NCBI GenBank assembly: GCA_965115825.1
Contig: OZ220464.1
Span: 930,001-994,000 of the forward strand
Direction: 5' to 3'
DNA from: Bin87 sp965115825
Lineage (GTDB): Bacteria; Chloroflexota; Dehalococcoidia; Lucifugimonadales; UBA3495
DNA: 64,000 nucleotides
In this document: one piece after another, positions 16,890 through 25,308 of the stretch
Position numbering within the stretch: the stretch's first letter is position 1
Layout of the letters: each line of letters begins with the position of its first letter
Position numbers and translations under genes: made by a program
Notes under the pieces: model-generated
The model's database searches: none
What the model was told of the DNA's origin: nothing
What the model saw: the letters and a program-made list of their open reading frames with translations, nothing else

Positions 16890-18332
16890 ATGGCTACTGC
16901 AACGCACCCATCAGCATTAACCGTATTGGCCGACCCCGAAACCCGCCGCATTGCCCACCTGCTCCGACGCGCCGGCTTCTCTCCCACCCGCGCCGAAATC
17001 GACCGCGCCGTGGCCCAGGGCTACGAGGCTACCGTCGCCGAGCTGTTGCATCCGGAGGCCCAACCCGACCTCGAAATCGAAGACCTCATCCGCCGCTATC
17101 ACGTTGACCAGAACAGCCTGATGCTCCTCGAAAGCAGTCAAGGCTATTGGCTCTACCGCATCATCAACTCCCGCCGTCCCCTGGAAGAAAAAATGGCCCT
17201 CTTCTGGCACGGCCTCTTTGCCACCGCCTACGGCAAGCTAAATCACGCCAAGGCCGTGGTCAACCAGACCCACACCTTCCGCCGCCACGCCCTCGGCAGC
17301 TTTGCCGACATCCTTCTGGATCTGTCCCGCGACCCGGCCATGATTTTCTGGCTGGACAACAAAGACAACCACAAGGACGCTCCCAACGAAAACTACGGCC
17401 GCGAGTTGCTGGAACTGTTCTCAATGGGCATCGGCAACTACACCGAGGACGACGTGAAAGCCGCTGCCCGCTCCTTCACCGGCTGGACCATCGAAAACGC
17501 CGAATACATGAGCATCCGCGCCAGCCGCGATTCCTTCTGGCCCTATGGCCGCATCGACTGGCAGTTCCGCTACCGCGATGACGACCATGACCACGCTGAT
17601 AAGACCTTCCTCGGACATACCGGCCCCTTTAACGGCCAGGACATTATCGACATCATCATCCGCCAGCCCGCCACCGCCCACTACATCGCCGGCAAACTCT
17701 ACAACTTCTTCGTGTCCGACCGCCCAGATGAAGCCGACATCGGCATCCTCGCCGACGAATTCGTACGCACCAACGGCGACATCCGAGCGGTCATGCGCCG
17801 GCTGTTCCTATCCGATTTCTTCACCGACGAATCCGCCCGCCTGGCCCGCGTCAAAAGCCCCGCCGAGCTGGTCGGTGGCGCCGCCCGCCTGGCCGGCAGC
17901 CATCGCGCCCCGGAATGGACCATCGTCAACCTGGCCATGGACGTCAACTTTATGGGCCAGGAAATTCTCAACCCCCCCACAGTGGAAGGCTGGCACACCG
18001 GCACGGAGTGGATTGACACGGGCAACCTGGTTGAACGCATCAACGCCGCCGGCGCCGAAATGCGCGATGTTTCCCGCCCCGGCGTCCGCGCCATCATCAA
18101 CCGCGTGAAATCATCTGGCGACATCCTTTCCCCCAGTCAGCTGGCCGAAGCCTGCCTCGACGCCGTAGGTATGTTCGAAGTGTTCGATGCAACCCTCGCC
18201 AGCCTGGTCGCCCTGGCTGCTCCCTGGGGCAATATCCGCTTCGACCGTCCCGAAAACGCCGCCTGCGCCGAACAGCGCATCACCGAAATGCTGCAACTCA
18301 TCGTCGCCTCGCGGGAGTATCAACTGGCATGA
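16890..18332 (+). CDS. DUF1800 domain protein
   Basis: A 480-residue member of the DUF1800 family. Landmarks are the N-terminal RRAGFSPT, MALFWHGLFAT, the NENYGRELLELFSMGIGNYTEDDV core and FTGW. Later come LPTVEGW-like NPPTVEGWHTG and the C-terminal ITEMLQLIVASREYQ. The biochemical function of the family is unknown. DUF1800 is normally next to a DUF1501 (sulfatase-like) gene; here the next gene encodes an NHL beta-propeller instead, overlapping by four bases. GAGGAGA lies upstream of the ATG. Confidence 0.88.
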   Translation: MATATHPSALTVLADPETRRIAHLLRRAGFSPTRAEIDRAVAQGYEATVAELLHPEAQPDLEIEDLIRRYHVDQNSLMLLESSQGYWLYRIINSRRPLEEKMALFWHGLFATAYGKLNHAKAVVNQTHTFRRHALGSFADILLDLSRDPAMIFWLDNKDNHKDAPNENYGRELLELFSMGIGNYTEDDVKAAARSFTGWTIENAEYMSIRASRDSFWPYGRIDWQFRYRDDDHDHADKTFLGHTGPFNGQDIIDIIIRQPATAHYIAGKLYNFFVSDRPDEADIGILADEFVRTNGDIRAVMRRLFLSDFFTDESARLARVKSPAELVGGAARLAGSHRAPEWTIVNLAMDVNFMGQEILNPPTVEGWHTGTEWIDTGNLVERINAAGAEMRDVSRPGVRAIINRVKSSGDILSPSQLAEACLDAVGMFEVFDATLASLVALAAPWGNIRFDRPENAACAEQRITEMLQLIVASREYQLA

Positions 18333-19363
18333 CTACTGTAACCACAACCACCGCCGCGGCGTTCCGGTACAGCCATACCGTCGGCTTCCTCGCCTATCGC
18401 GGCCGCGGCTTCATCCATCCCGTCGACCTGGCCCTGGGCGATGGCGGAACGATGTACGTCCTGAACCGGGGCGGCCCCGAGTCCGTCGGCCGGCTGGAAC
18501 ACAAGCGCGTCTGCGTCTGCACCGTTGACGAAGACTATATCGGCGAATGGGGCTCCGGCGGCATCGCCGACGGCCAATTCTGGTGGCCCAGCGGCATCGC
18601 CCGCGCCTCCGACGGCCGGCTGTACGTCACTGACGAAGCCTTGCAGCGAGTTAACATATTCGACCCCAGCGGCGCCTTTATCCGCCATTGGGGCCAGGCC
18701 GGCGATGCGCCGGGACAGCTGAACCGCCCGGCCGCCATCACCGTCTCCCCCGATGGCAACCTGCTCATCACCGATGGCCTCAACCACCGCGTCCAGCGCT
18801 TCACTCTGGAGGGCGAATACCTTGACGGCTGGGGCAAATTCGGTGCCCAAGCCGGACAATTCAACACCCCCTGGGGTTTGTGCTGCGACTCCAATGGCAA
18901 CGTGTTCGTCGCCGACTGGCGCAACGACCGGGTGCAGGCGTTCACTCCCTACGGCCGCTTCATCGGCCAATGGGGCGCCTCCGGCGATGGCAAAGGACAA
19001 CTCAACCGTCCCTCGTCCGTAGCTGTGGACGCCGACGGCTATATCTACGCCGCAGACTGGGGGAACCAGCGTGTGCAGGTATTCGACCCCAACGGCGCAG
19101 TCGCCGCTATCGTCCGCGGCGACGCCACGACCTCAAGCTGGGCCGAAGACTACCTCGCTGCCAACCCCGACGAATCAGCTGCCCGCCGCGCCGCCAACCT
19201 GGCGCCCGCCATCAACCCCGGGCACGACCGCCATCGCGAAACCTCTGCCCGCGTGGAATCGCTCTTCTGGGGCCCTACCTCCATTAACCTGGACGCCGCA
19301 GGCCGCATCTACATCGTCGACTCCTGCCGCCACCGCGTCCAAATCTACCGCAAGCTCGACTGA
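18329..19363 (+). CDS. NHL-repeat beta-propeller protein
   Basis: A 344-residue protein of repeated NHL units, each reading roughly F-x-x-P-x-x-[IV]-x-[VA]-x-x-[DG]-G-x-[LIV]-[YFL]-[VI]-x-D-x-x-x-x-R-[VI]-[NQ]-x-[FY]. About five to six units are visible, for example DGRLYVTDEALQRVNIF, DGNLLITDGLNHRVQRF and DGYIYAADWGNQRVQVF. This would fold as a six-blade propeller for protein or ligand binding. There is no signal peptide or membrane segment. It overlaps the DUF1800 gene by ATGA, so the two products are probably made in fixed ratio. Confidence 0.9.
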   Translation: MTTVTTTTAAAFRYSHTVGFLAYRGRGFIHPVDLALGDGGTMYVLNRGGPESVGRLEHKRVCVCTVDEDYIGEWGSGGIADGQFWWPSGIARASDGRLYVTDEALQRVNIFDPSGAFIRHWGQAGDAPGQLNRPAAITVSPDGNLLITDGLNHRVQRFTLEGEYLDGWGKFGAQAGQFNTPWGLCCDSNGNVFVADWRNDRVQAFTPYGRFIGQWGASGDGKGQLNRPSSVAVDADGYIYAADWGNQRVQVFDPNGAVAAIVRGDATTSSWAEDYLAANPDESAARRAANLAPAINPGHDRHRETSARVESLFWGPTSINLDAAGRIYIVDSCRHRVQIYRKLD

Positions 19364-19400
19364 ACCTTCATTCTCACGAAAGCGGAAATCCGGAAAGCTC

Positions 19401-19967
19401 CTACCCCGGTATTCGTTGCAGCAAGGGCTCGGTTCGGCTCGGCGGTAGGTCAGTCTCAAAGGTGTTGATGACCATAGCCAGCATGGTGTAGTTCCCCAAC
19501 ACCAGCGTCAACTCAATAACGCCCTGCTGCCCGAAAACCTCCAGCGCGCTCTGGTAGCCGCCGCGGCTCACCTGATGATTCCGTAGAATCTCCCGGCCCA
19601 GATTGATTACCGCCGACTCATCCGCCGCCAGTTCCGGCAGCGGTTTCTTGTCCCTCAGTGCCTCCACGACTGCCGCCGGTACTCCGGCCTCCCGGGCCGA
19701 TGCGGCGTGCGCGTTCCAGATGTGCTGGCAGTCCATCTCACGAGCCGCTACCAGCATCGCCAGCTCGGCCGCTTTCACCGGCAGGCTCGCGCCGTTCCTC
19801 AGGTACTGATTCAGCCCGGTAGCGTGCCGGCTGGCCTCCGGTACGTGCGTCATCACCGAACCGGGCCCATAGGCCGGCACAGCGGCGCCGTTCCGCGTAA
19901 TTTCGTCGAACGCCTCCTCCTGGCCTGCCGGCGTAGTTTCACGAGATGCCAATGGTAGTCGCGCCAT
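19401..19967 (-). CDS. Carboxymuconolactone decarboxylase (CMD) family protein
   Basis: A 188-residue all-helical CMD/AhpD-like protein. The family core is LPVKAAELAMLVAAREMDCQ followed by HIWNAH. It keeps the Glu, one Cys and the His of the usual E-x-x-x-x-C-x-x-C-x-x-x-H motif, but the second Cys is Trp, so AhpD-style disulfide reductase activity is unlikely. It resembles the gamma-carboxymuconolactone branch, with unknown substrate. It converges with the NHL gene and is followed by an RraA-like gene on the same strand. Confidence 0.85.
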   Translation of the reverse strand: MARLPLASRETTPAGQEEAFDEITRNGAAVPAYGPGSVMTHVPEASRHATGLNQYLRNGASLPVKAAELAMLVAAREMDCQHIWNAHAASAREAGVPAAVVEALRDKKPLPELAADESAVINLGREILRNHQVSRGGYQSALEVFGQQGVIELTLVLGNYTMLAMVINTFETDLPPSRTEPLLQRIPG

Positions 19968-20056
19968 AGTGATTCCTCCTTGCTTTCGTCATCAGTTTGA
20001 ACGGAACGGAACCGTCCGCTGTCCGCCACTCCCGTCAACGCGGAACACCGGCCAGT

Positions 20057-20791
20057 CTAGCGATACGGTCGCTTCCCCGTCTTTTCCTCAAACAGCCGCC
20101 ACGTGTTTTCATTGAACGGATAATACTTGCCGGGCGAGCACTGCTCAACTTCCAACTGCGCCTTGATGACCGCCTCAACCTCCTCCCGTTGGTGGGCAAT
20201 CTTGATTACTTCCTCCGCCACGCTGGCCGGAACCACCACCACGCCGTCATCGTCGCCCACAATGGCGTCGCCGGGCCGCACCAGGACGCCTCCGCACTGT
20301 ATGCAGTCGTTCACCTGCCAAGGCCAGAACTCCGCCGGCCCCTGCTTCGCCGTAGCGTTGGCCGCATACACCGGAAAGCCGTATCCTTTCAGCGTGTTGG
20401 TGTCGCGCACCGCGCCATCGGTAACCAGGCCGCCAGCGCTTCGCTGGTACAGGCGATAAAACTTGATGTCGCCTCCAATGCTGCTGAACGGCCAGCCCAT
20501 CGCATCAATCACCAGCGTTTCCCCCGGCCCGCACAACTCGAACGCCACATACTCCGCGGAATCCGCCCCTTTCGGCTTGTCGGCAGCCAGGTCGGGACGA
20601 TGCGGCACAAAGCGCAGCGTAACGGCGCGCCCGGCCATGCGCTGCCCCGGTTGTAGCGGTTTCGCCCCTTCAATCATACTCATAGGCCACCCCATCACCC
20701 ACAGCCCGTCAATCAGCGTCTGCGTCGGGATGGCTTTCAGTTCGGCCAGCGTCTCGTCGGAAATATAGGTTCCAGTCTGGGTATCGGTCAT
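20057..20791 (-). CDS. RraA-like / HMG aldolase family protein
   Basis: A 244-residue protein of the RraA fold. The phosphate/metal motif is GGLVTDGAVRDT, preceded by DAMGWPF and followed by DAIVGDDDGVVVVP, all standard for RraA-like enzymes. Family members include HMG/CHA aldolases and oxaloacetate decarboxylases; the older label dimethylmenaquinone methyltransferase is incorrect for the fold. The Arg-Asp pair (VRD) needed for Mg2+-dependent aldolase chemistry is present, so enzymatic activity is plausible. There is no obvious partner apart from the neighbouring CMD gene. Confidence 0.85.
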   Translation of the reverse strand: MTDTQTGTYISDETLAELKAIPTQTLIDGLWVMGWPMSMIEGAKPLQPGQRMAGRAVTLRFVPHRPDLAADKPKGADSAEYVAFELCGPGETLVIDAMGWPFSSIGGDIKFYRLYQRSAGGLVTDGAVRDTNTLKGYGFPVYAANATAKQGPAEFWPWQVNDCIQCGGVLVRPGDAIVGDDDGVVVVPASVAEEVIKIAHQREEVEAVIKAQLEVEQCSPGKYYPFNENTWRLFEEKTGKRPYR

Positions 20792-20896
20792 AGCGGTTCG
20801 GCTTTCCTGAACGTCGATTCACCCCACTGCGAGGCCACCGCATTGTAGCCAAAATCCTGCCAATCCGCTAATCTCCCGAATCCCGCATCCAAGCCG

Positions 20897-21991
20897 CTAC
20901 CGTTCCGACCAGCCATCAGCGCGCTCCTCGGATGCCAGCGCTGCCCGGATGCCCTCCGCCGCCTCAGTCGTCACCCACTGCCCCCACACGTCTTCGCTGC
21001 TGTTCAGCCACCAGATTGCAGCGTCTTCATAGCTAGCGTTGTTTTCAATCTGCCACGCCGCCAGCCTGGTGTAATTTTCAACGTCAAGGTGCCACTTCCT
21101 CAGCATATCCATCACTTCCGGGGCGCGGCCCGCCAGCTCCGGGCCCGCCCCAATCAAAACCGTAGCTTCCTCATAACCGCACGCCTTGTTAGTATGCCAA
21201 CACTCATCGCTGTATTCCGGCTCGCCCAGCCTGACCAGATCCAGCAGCAGAACCGGATCGCTGACGCTTTCCTGATAACCCAGCCACGGCTTCCCCTCCT
21301 CGTATAGCCGATACAGTTCCGAGTTCGCAATCTCACGCGTGCCGGGATTGACCACCTGCACGTGTTCCGACAGCCCGTACGCGGCAACCTGCGCCGCATT
21401 CACTTCGCTGCACGCCCAACCCACCAGGCAGGACATCAACCGCGCCTTGCCATCCGTTTCGGCAGTGGCGAACAGCTCCCGATATCGCGGGTCTTTCAAG
21501 TCCTCCACACTGTCCAACTCAGGGTGTTCCTGCTGCACATACGCCGGTATCACGAAAGCCGATTGCCAGATGCGGCTCAGGCTTTGCCCTGCGGAAATCA
21601 CCTCCCCGGCCGCCTGCGCCTCCTCCCACGCATCATCCTGATTGGGCAGCCAGATTTCCATGGTCACGTCAACTTCCCCCCGACGCAGCCTCTGGAATAA
21701 CTCCAATGTACCGCCAAACTCTGCCCGCGACGGATACCCGTAGCCTTTCTCCACAATGTACTGAGCGATGCGGTTCTGCATCTGCGCGCTGGCCCAGTTC
21801 AGGTCGCCGAAAATAATCGGCTCTTTCAGAGGCGCGATAGTCGCTGCCACCGCCCGAGTCGCCGGCAGCGACCCGCCCGGCGGCAATGAACTCGATCGAG
21901 GTTCTGCCTGCCCAGAACAGGCCAAAGCGGCGGCGGAGATTGCCATTGCTGCCAGCCCAGCCATCGCCAACAGCGCAATTTTAGCCAACAA
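20897..21991 (-). CDS. Glycine-betaine-type ABC binding lipoprotein (second copy)
   Basis: An OpuAC-fold substrate-binding protein of about 364 residues. A TTG start at 21991 or 21988 is chosen because GGGAGG lies at 22002-21997 and because a strong hairpin occupies the region just upstream. The N-terminus is then a lipoprotein signal ending AAALAC. The core matches the neighbour at 22079-23263 almost motif for motif (FGDLNW, IAQYIVEKGYGYP, VTMEIWLPNQ, WLGYQ), so it arose by local duplication. Trp and Tyr residues in these segments would form the aromatic cage for a quaternary amine. The V-T-R-V-V-T linker of its neighbour is missing here. Confidence 0.85.
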   Translation of the reverse strand: MLAKIALLAMAGLAAMAISAAALACSGQAEPRSSSLPPGGSLPATRAVAATIAPLKEPIIFGDLNWASAQMQNRIAQYIVEKGYGYPSRAEFGGTLELFQRLRRGEVDVTMEIWLPNQDDAWEEAQAAGEVISAGQSLSRIWQSAFVIPAYVQQEHPELDSVEDLKDPRYRELFATAETDGKARLMSCLVGWACSEVNAAQVAAYGLSEHVQVVNPGTREIANSELYRLYEEGKPWLGYQESVSDPVLLLDLVRLGEPEYSDECWHTNKACGYEEATVLIGAGPELAGRAPEVMDMLRKWHLDVENYTRLAAWQIENNASYEDAAIWWLNSSEDVWGQWVTTEAAEGIRAALASEERADGWSER

Positions 21992-22010
21992 AACGGCCTC
22001 CCAAGCAAGA

Positions 22011-22040
22011 GCGGGGCAGCTCCAAGAGAGGCTGCCCCGC
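22011..22040 (-). terminator. Hairpin between the two binding-protein genes
   Basis: A perfect 10-bp GC-rich stem (GCGGGGCAGC / GCTGCCCCGC) with a 10-base loop lies 39 bases after the stop of the first binding-protein gene. There is no T-run, so it may act as an mRNA stabiliser or attenuator that lowers expression of the second copy rather than as a full terminator. Confidence 0.6.
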
Positions 22041-22078
22041 CCGGACGGACGATATGGTCGCGTCAACCGTGCGTGCGG

Positions 22079-23263
22079 CTACTCAGTAGGCCAGCCCTCG
22101 GCCTCTTCGCCCGCGCTCAGCGCAGCCTGAATCCCCTCGGCCGCTTCATCAGTCACCCAATCGCTCCAAATGTCCGCGTTGTTGTTGAGCCACCACAAGG
22201 CCGTCGCCTTCACGTCAGCATCAGGGTTATCACTCTGCCAACGCGCAACTTCCTTGTAAATGTCAATGTTGAAATCCCAGTTACGCAGCATTTCAACCAC
22301 GTCCGGAGCCTCGCCGGGCAGGTTGGGATTCACCGCAATGAGAATCGTCGCGTCCTGGTATCCGCAAGCTTTGTCGGCGTTCCAGCAGGCATCGCTGTAC
22401 TCAGGCTCTTCCAAGCGCACCAAGTCCAGGATGAGCGCCGGGTCGTTCGTGCCCCACTGGTAACCCAGCCAGGGTTCCTCCCGCTCGTATGCGCCGTACA
22501 AGTCGGCGTTCAGAGCGGCGCCGTCGCCGGGGTTGATGATTTCCACATGGTCGGAAAGGCCGTAGCCCTCAATTTGCGCCGCGTTCACTTCTTCGCAAGC
22601 CCAGCCGATGATACAGGAAACCAGGCGTGCCTTGTCGCCCGTTTCGGCAGTGGCGAACAGCTCTTTATACTGCGGGTCTTTCAGGTCTTCTACGCTGTCC
22701 AGTTCCGGATACTCCTCTTGCAGGTACGCCGGAATGACAAAAGCGGACTGCCAATCCTTGCCCAGGCTCTTCCCCACGGAGAGCACTGCTCCCTCTTCGC
22801 GCGCTGCGTTCCAGGCTTCATTCTGGTTCGGCAGCCAGATTTCCATCGTCACGTCGGTGTCGCCGTTCTTCAGGCCCTGGAACAACGGCAGCGTCGCCCC
22901 GAACTTCACGTCGGTGGGATAGCCGTAGCCCTTCTCAACAATGTACTGCGCGATGCGGTTCTGCAACAGTGCGCTCGACCAGTTCAGGTCCCCAAAGACG
23001 ATTTCATCCTTCGGACCTTCAGAAGCGCCCGCGGTCACCACCCGGGTAACTTCCACTTCCTTGGTGACCTCCACCTCCACCTCCTTCTCTTCCACTTCCG
23101 TGACAACCTTCGTGACCTCCACCTGCTGCGTAACCACTCGGGTTACTTCAATTCTCTCAGGCGCAGGGGCCGTGCAAGCCGCCACGGCGATGACCATAAC
23201 CAAGGCCATTGCCATGGCCAAAGCGAATAACCTGTACTTGGTAAGCAAAACGTTTTCCTCCAT
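22079..23263 (-). CDS. Glycine-betaine-type ABC binding lipoprotein
   Basis: A 394-residue OpuAC-fold binding protein. Lipobox Cys30 (AVAAC) follows the signal helix. Then comes a ~50-residue linker built from V-T-R-V-V-T and E-V-T-K-V-V-T repeats, a spacer I associate with Chloroflexota lipoproteins, and the ligand domain (FGDLNW, VTMEIWLPNQ, WLGYQWG). It captures a quaternary amine or similar osmolyte outside the membrane and delivers it to the permease/ATPase encoded upstream in the same direction. The coil-tailed membrane protein gene separates it from the permease. Confidence 0.9.
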   Translation of the reverse strand: MEENVLLTKYRLFALAMAMALVMVIAVAACTAPAPERIEVTRVVTQQVEVTKVVTEVEEKEVEVEVTKEVEVTRVVTAGASEGPKDEIVFGDLNWSSALLQNRIAQYIVEKGYGYPTDVKFGATLPLFQGLKNGDTDVTMEIWLPNQNEAWNAAREEGAVLSVGKSLGKDWQSAFVIPAYLQEEYPELDSVEDLKDPQYKELFATAETGDKARLVSCIIGWACEEVNAAQIEGYGLSDHVEIINPGDGAALNADLYGAYEREEPWLGYQWGTNDPALILDLVRLEEPEYSDACWNADKACGYQDATILIAVNPNLPGEAPDVVEMLRNWDFNIDIYKEVARWQSDNPDADVKATALWWLNNNADIWSDWVTDEAAEGIQAALSAGEEAEGWPTE

Positions 23264-23652
23264 GTGGTGTGATTTACCGGACTTTCCGGCGCGGCGTTTA
23301 GTACCGCCTGATTATCGCAACGTTGATTATCGTTGTCAATCCGCCAATTATTGCCCGAATCAGGTTACATAATAACGCACTTTCGTATCCCACCAACCCA
23401 AGCTTCCATCCACCAGCAACCCTAACGCACGTCCATACCATCCAGGCCAGGCCTCCACTCATCAATAACCCTAACGCACTTCGACATTCCCCGTCCCCGC
23501 CAACCTACTCCTCCGACAATCAGCTCCACCACATCCGTTATCCAAACCCGCCATACCCTATTAGCCCCGGCCCAACCGCCAGCATTATCTCCCAATCGCC
23601 TGCCAGCCCTCGCTATCCCACATCCCCCCATCCCAAGCCTCTACTCGCCAAC
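23264..23652. other. Intergenic stretch without a recognised gene
   Basis: About 390 bases, C-rich on the plus strand. AACCCTAACGCAC occurs twice (near 23419 and 23468), and a shorter AACGCAC lies near 23374. No promoter, RNA or coding frame is convincing. It separates the binding-protein gene from the rest of the transport operon, so it may hold a separate promoter that I cannot identify. Confidence 0.4.
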
Positions 23653-24153
23653 CTACTCCTCCTCCAACAGTTCATCCAGAAACTCCCGCAGCTTCGTCAT
23701 CTCCGGGTTCTCATCAACAAAAGACCGCAACCGCCGCAGGGTCAAATCACGCTCCTTAGCTCGGCCCTCGGCCATACCCTCAGCCCGGCCCTTGGCCCGT
23801 TCTTTCTTCTGGCGTTCCCGCGCCCACTGCTTGGCCGCTTCCGTCGCTCCAAACATCAAATCAACTCCTGCCGGCGGCCCGAATGAGATCAACCCTGCCA
23901 GCGCCACCATATCCGTTATCCGACCCGGCGACTCCCGCAGCGCTGCCCGCGCCATCCCTATCGTAACCGGCTTCGGCAACAGGTCTATTATATCCCAAAT
24001 GACATAGCCCACCCCGGCGGCTCCCAGCGCCAAAAACAGCCCGCCCCCAATGTACTTCCACCGGCTCCAGCTGTACCAAGCCGGCCCTTCCCCGGGCGGG
24101 TCGGATGGCGCAGAGTCCAACCCGCCCGGGCTTGCGTTGTCGTCGTTACGCAT
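23653..24153 (-). CDS. Membrane protein with charged coil tail
   Basis: A 166-residue protein. A Pro/Gly/Ser-rich N-terminus leads to a hydrophobic helix (about 36-57), a second hydrophobic stretch (about 83-97), and a long highly charged C-terminal coil with repeating R-A-E-G-x-A-E-G-R-A-K units, ending in LREFLDELLEEE. The same plan (helices followed by an E-G-R repeat coil) is found at 46229-46804. It starts 12 bases after the permease stop, inside the glycine-betaine-type operon. The function is unknown; the coil suggests oligomerisation. Confidence 0.6.
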   Translation of the reverse strand: MRNDDNASPGGLDSAPSDPPGEGPAWYSWSRWKYIGGGLFLALGAAGVGYVIWDIIDLLPKPVTIGMARAALRESPGRITDMVALAGLISFGPPAGVDLMFGATEAAKQWARERQKKERAKGRAEGMAEGRAKERDLTLRRLRSFVDENPEMTKLREFLDELLEEE

Positions 24154-24164
24154 CCGACGCCGCG

Positions 24165-25253
24165 CTAATGCCCGGCGTTCAACGCCTCCTGGCGCCCCCG
24201 CGCCACCGCCTGCGTGAGGCGGTCAATCACAATCGCCATGAACACAATGGACAGCCCGGCGATTACGCCGTTCCCCACTTCGTTCTTCTGAATCGCGCGC
24301 AGCACGTTGTCTCCCAAACCCCCGGCCGCTACCATACTGGCGATGGTAACCATGGCCAGTGCCATCATCGTAGTTTGATTCACTCCTGCCATTATTGTCG
24401 GCAGCGCCATGGGAACCTGTACCTTGGTCAGCAGCTGCAACGGCGATGCCCCGAATGAACGGGCTGCCTCCACAGTCTCCGGCGAAACCTGCCGTATGCC
24501 CAGGTTGGTCAACCGAATCACGGGCGGCACAGCGTAGATGATGGTCGCAAAAATGCCCGCCGGCTTCCCCAGACCGAAAAACAGAATGCCCGGCAGCAGG
24601 TACACAAAGCTCGGCATCGTCTGCATTCCGTCCAGTATCGGACGCATAATCCGGTCCGCCGTGCCATTGTGCGCCCCCAGCACTCCCAGCGGCAATCCCA
24701 CCCCCACCGACAGCGCCACCGCCACCACCATCAGAGCCACAGTGTCAATCATCGGCTCCCAGAGACCCATAAAGCCGATGAACAAAAACGCCAGCGCCGT
24801 GAAAGCCATCATTGCCCAGCGCCCAACTGCAAACGACGCCAGCGTCAGCGCCAGCACCAGCGCCGGCCACGGCAGCCACTTCAGCCCGTCCTCCAGATAG
24901 TTCAGCGCGTAAGTGATTGCCGTCTTGATGCCGCCAAACAGCCACGCCCCCTTCACCGTCAGCCACGTAGTGCCCGCGTCAATGGCCGCCCCGGTAACGT
25001 CGCGCAGCGACTTGGGAAAGAAGGTTGAACCGTCGCTGGATGCCACATAGGTTACCGTCGTGGGAAACTCCATCCCCGGGCCCCACACCACCAGGCTGAC
25101 GGCCATCACCGCTATGACCAGCGCCACGCCGCCTAGCCACCAGTACCGGGCCGATATGTTGGGCAGCGCAGCTCGAGTTTCCGGCGCATCCGATTTCGCC
25201 TCGGCCTCCGTCGCCGCGCTCGCGTTCTCACGGTTTCTGGTTATCGCTGCCAT
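24165..25253 (-). CDS. Glycine-betaine-type ABC permease (ProW/OpuAB-like)
   Basis: A 362-residue inner-membrane permease. The binding-protein-dependent transport signature is present as EAARSFGASPLQLLTKVQVP, and the ProW-like helices include MQTMPSFVYLLPG. The N-terminal ~30 residues are polar, followed by one helix, a periplasmic segment and the core helices. The ATG at 25253 is chosen because AGGAGG lies at 25267-25262, eight bases upstream. A 63-residue Arg-rich extension to 25442 would overlap the ATPase gene and is rejected. The permease works with the ATPase encoded 55 bases upstream. Confidence 0.9.
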   Translation of the reverse strand: MAAITRNRENASAATEAEAKSDAPETRAALPNISARYWWLGGVALVIAVMAVSLVVWGPGMEFPTTVTYVASSDGSTFFPKSLRDVTGAAIDAGTTWLTVKGAWLFGGIKTAITYALNYLEDGLKWLPWPALVLALTLASFAVGRWAMMAFTALAFLFIGFMGLWEPMIDTVALMVVAVALSVGVGLPLGVLGAHNGTADRIMRPILDGMQTMPSFVYLLPGILFFGLGKPAGIFATIIYAVPPVIRLTNLGIRQVSPETVEAARSFGASPLQLLTKVQVPMALPTIMAGVNQTTMMALAMVTIASMVAAGGLGDNVLRAIQKNEVGNGVIAGLSIVFMAIVIDRLTQAVARGRQEALNAGH

Positions 25254-25308
25254 ATCTCTTGCCTCCTGATTTTGCGGGACATACCGGCAGCCGAAGCGAT
25301 GAGTCGCC

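Noticed and set aside
20897..22066. Longer start (22066) for the second binding protein
   Set aside because: It would translate the 10-bp hairpin at 22011-22040; the TTG with GGGAGG gives a proper lipoprotein signal.
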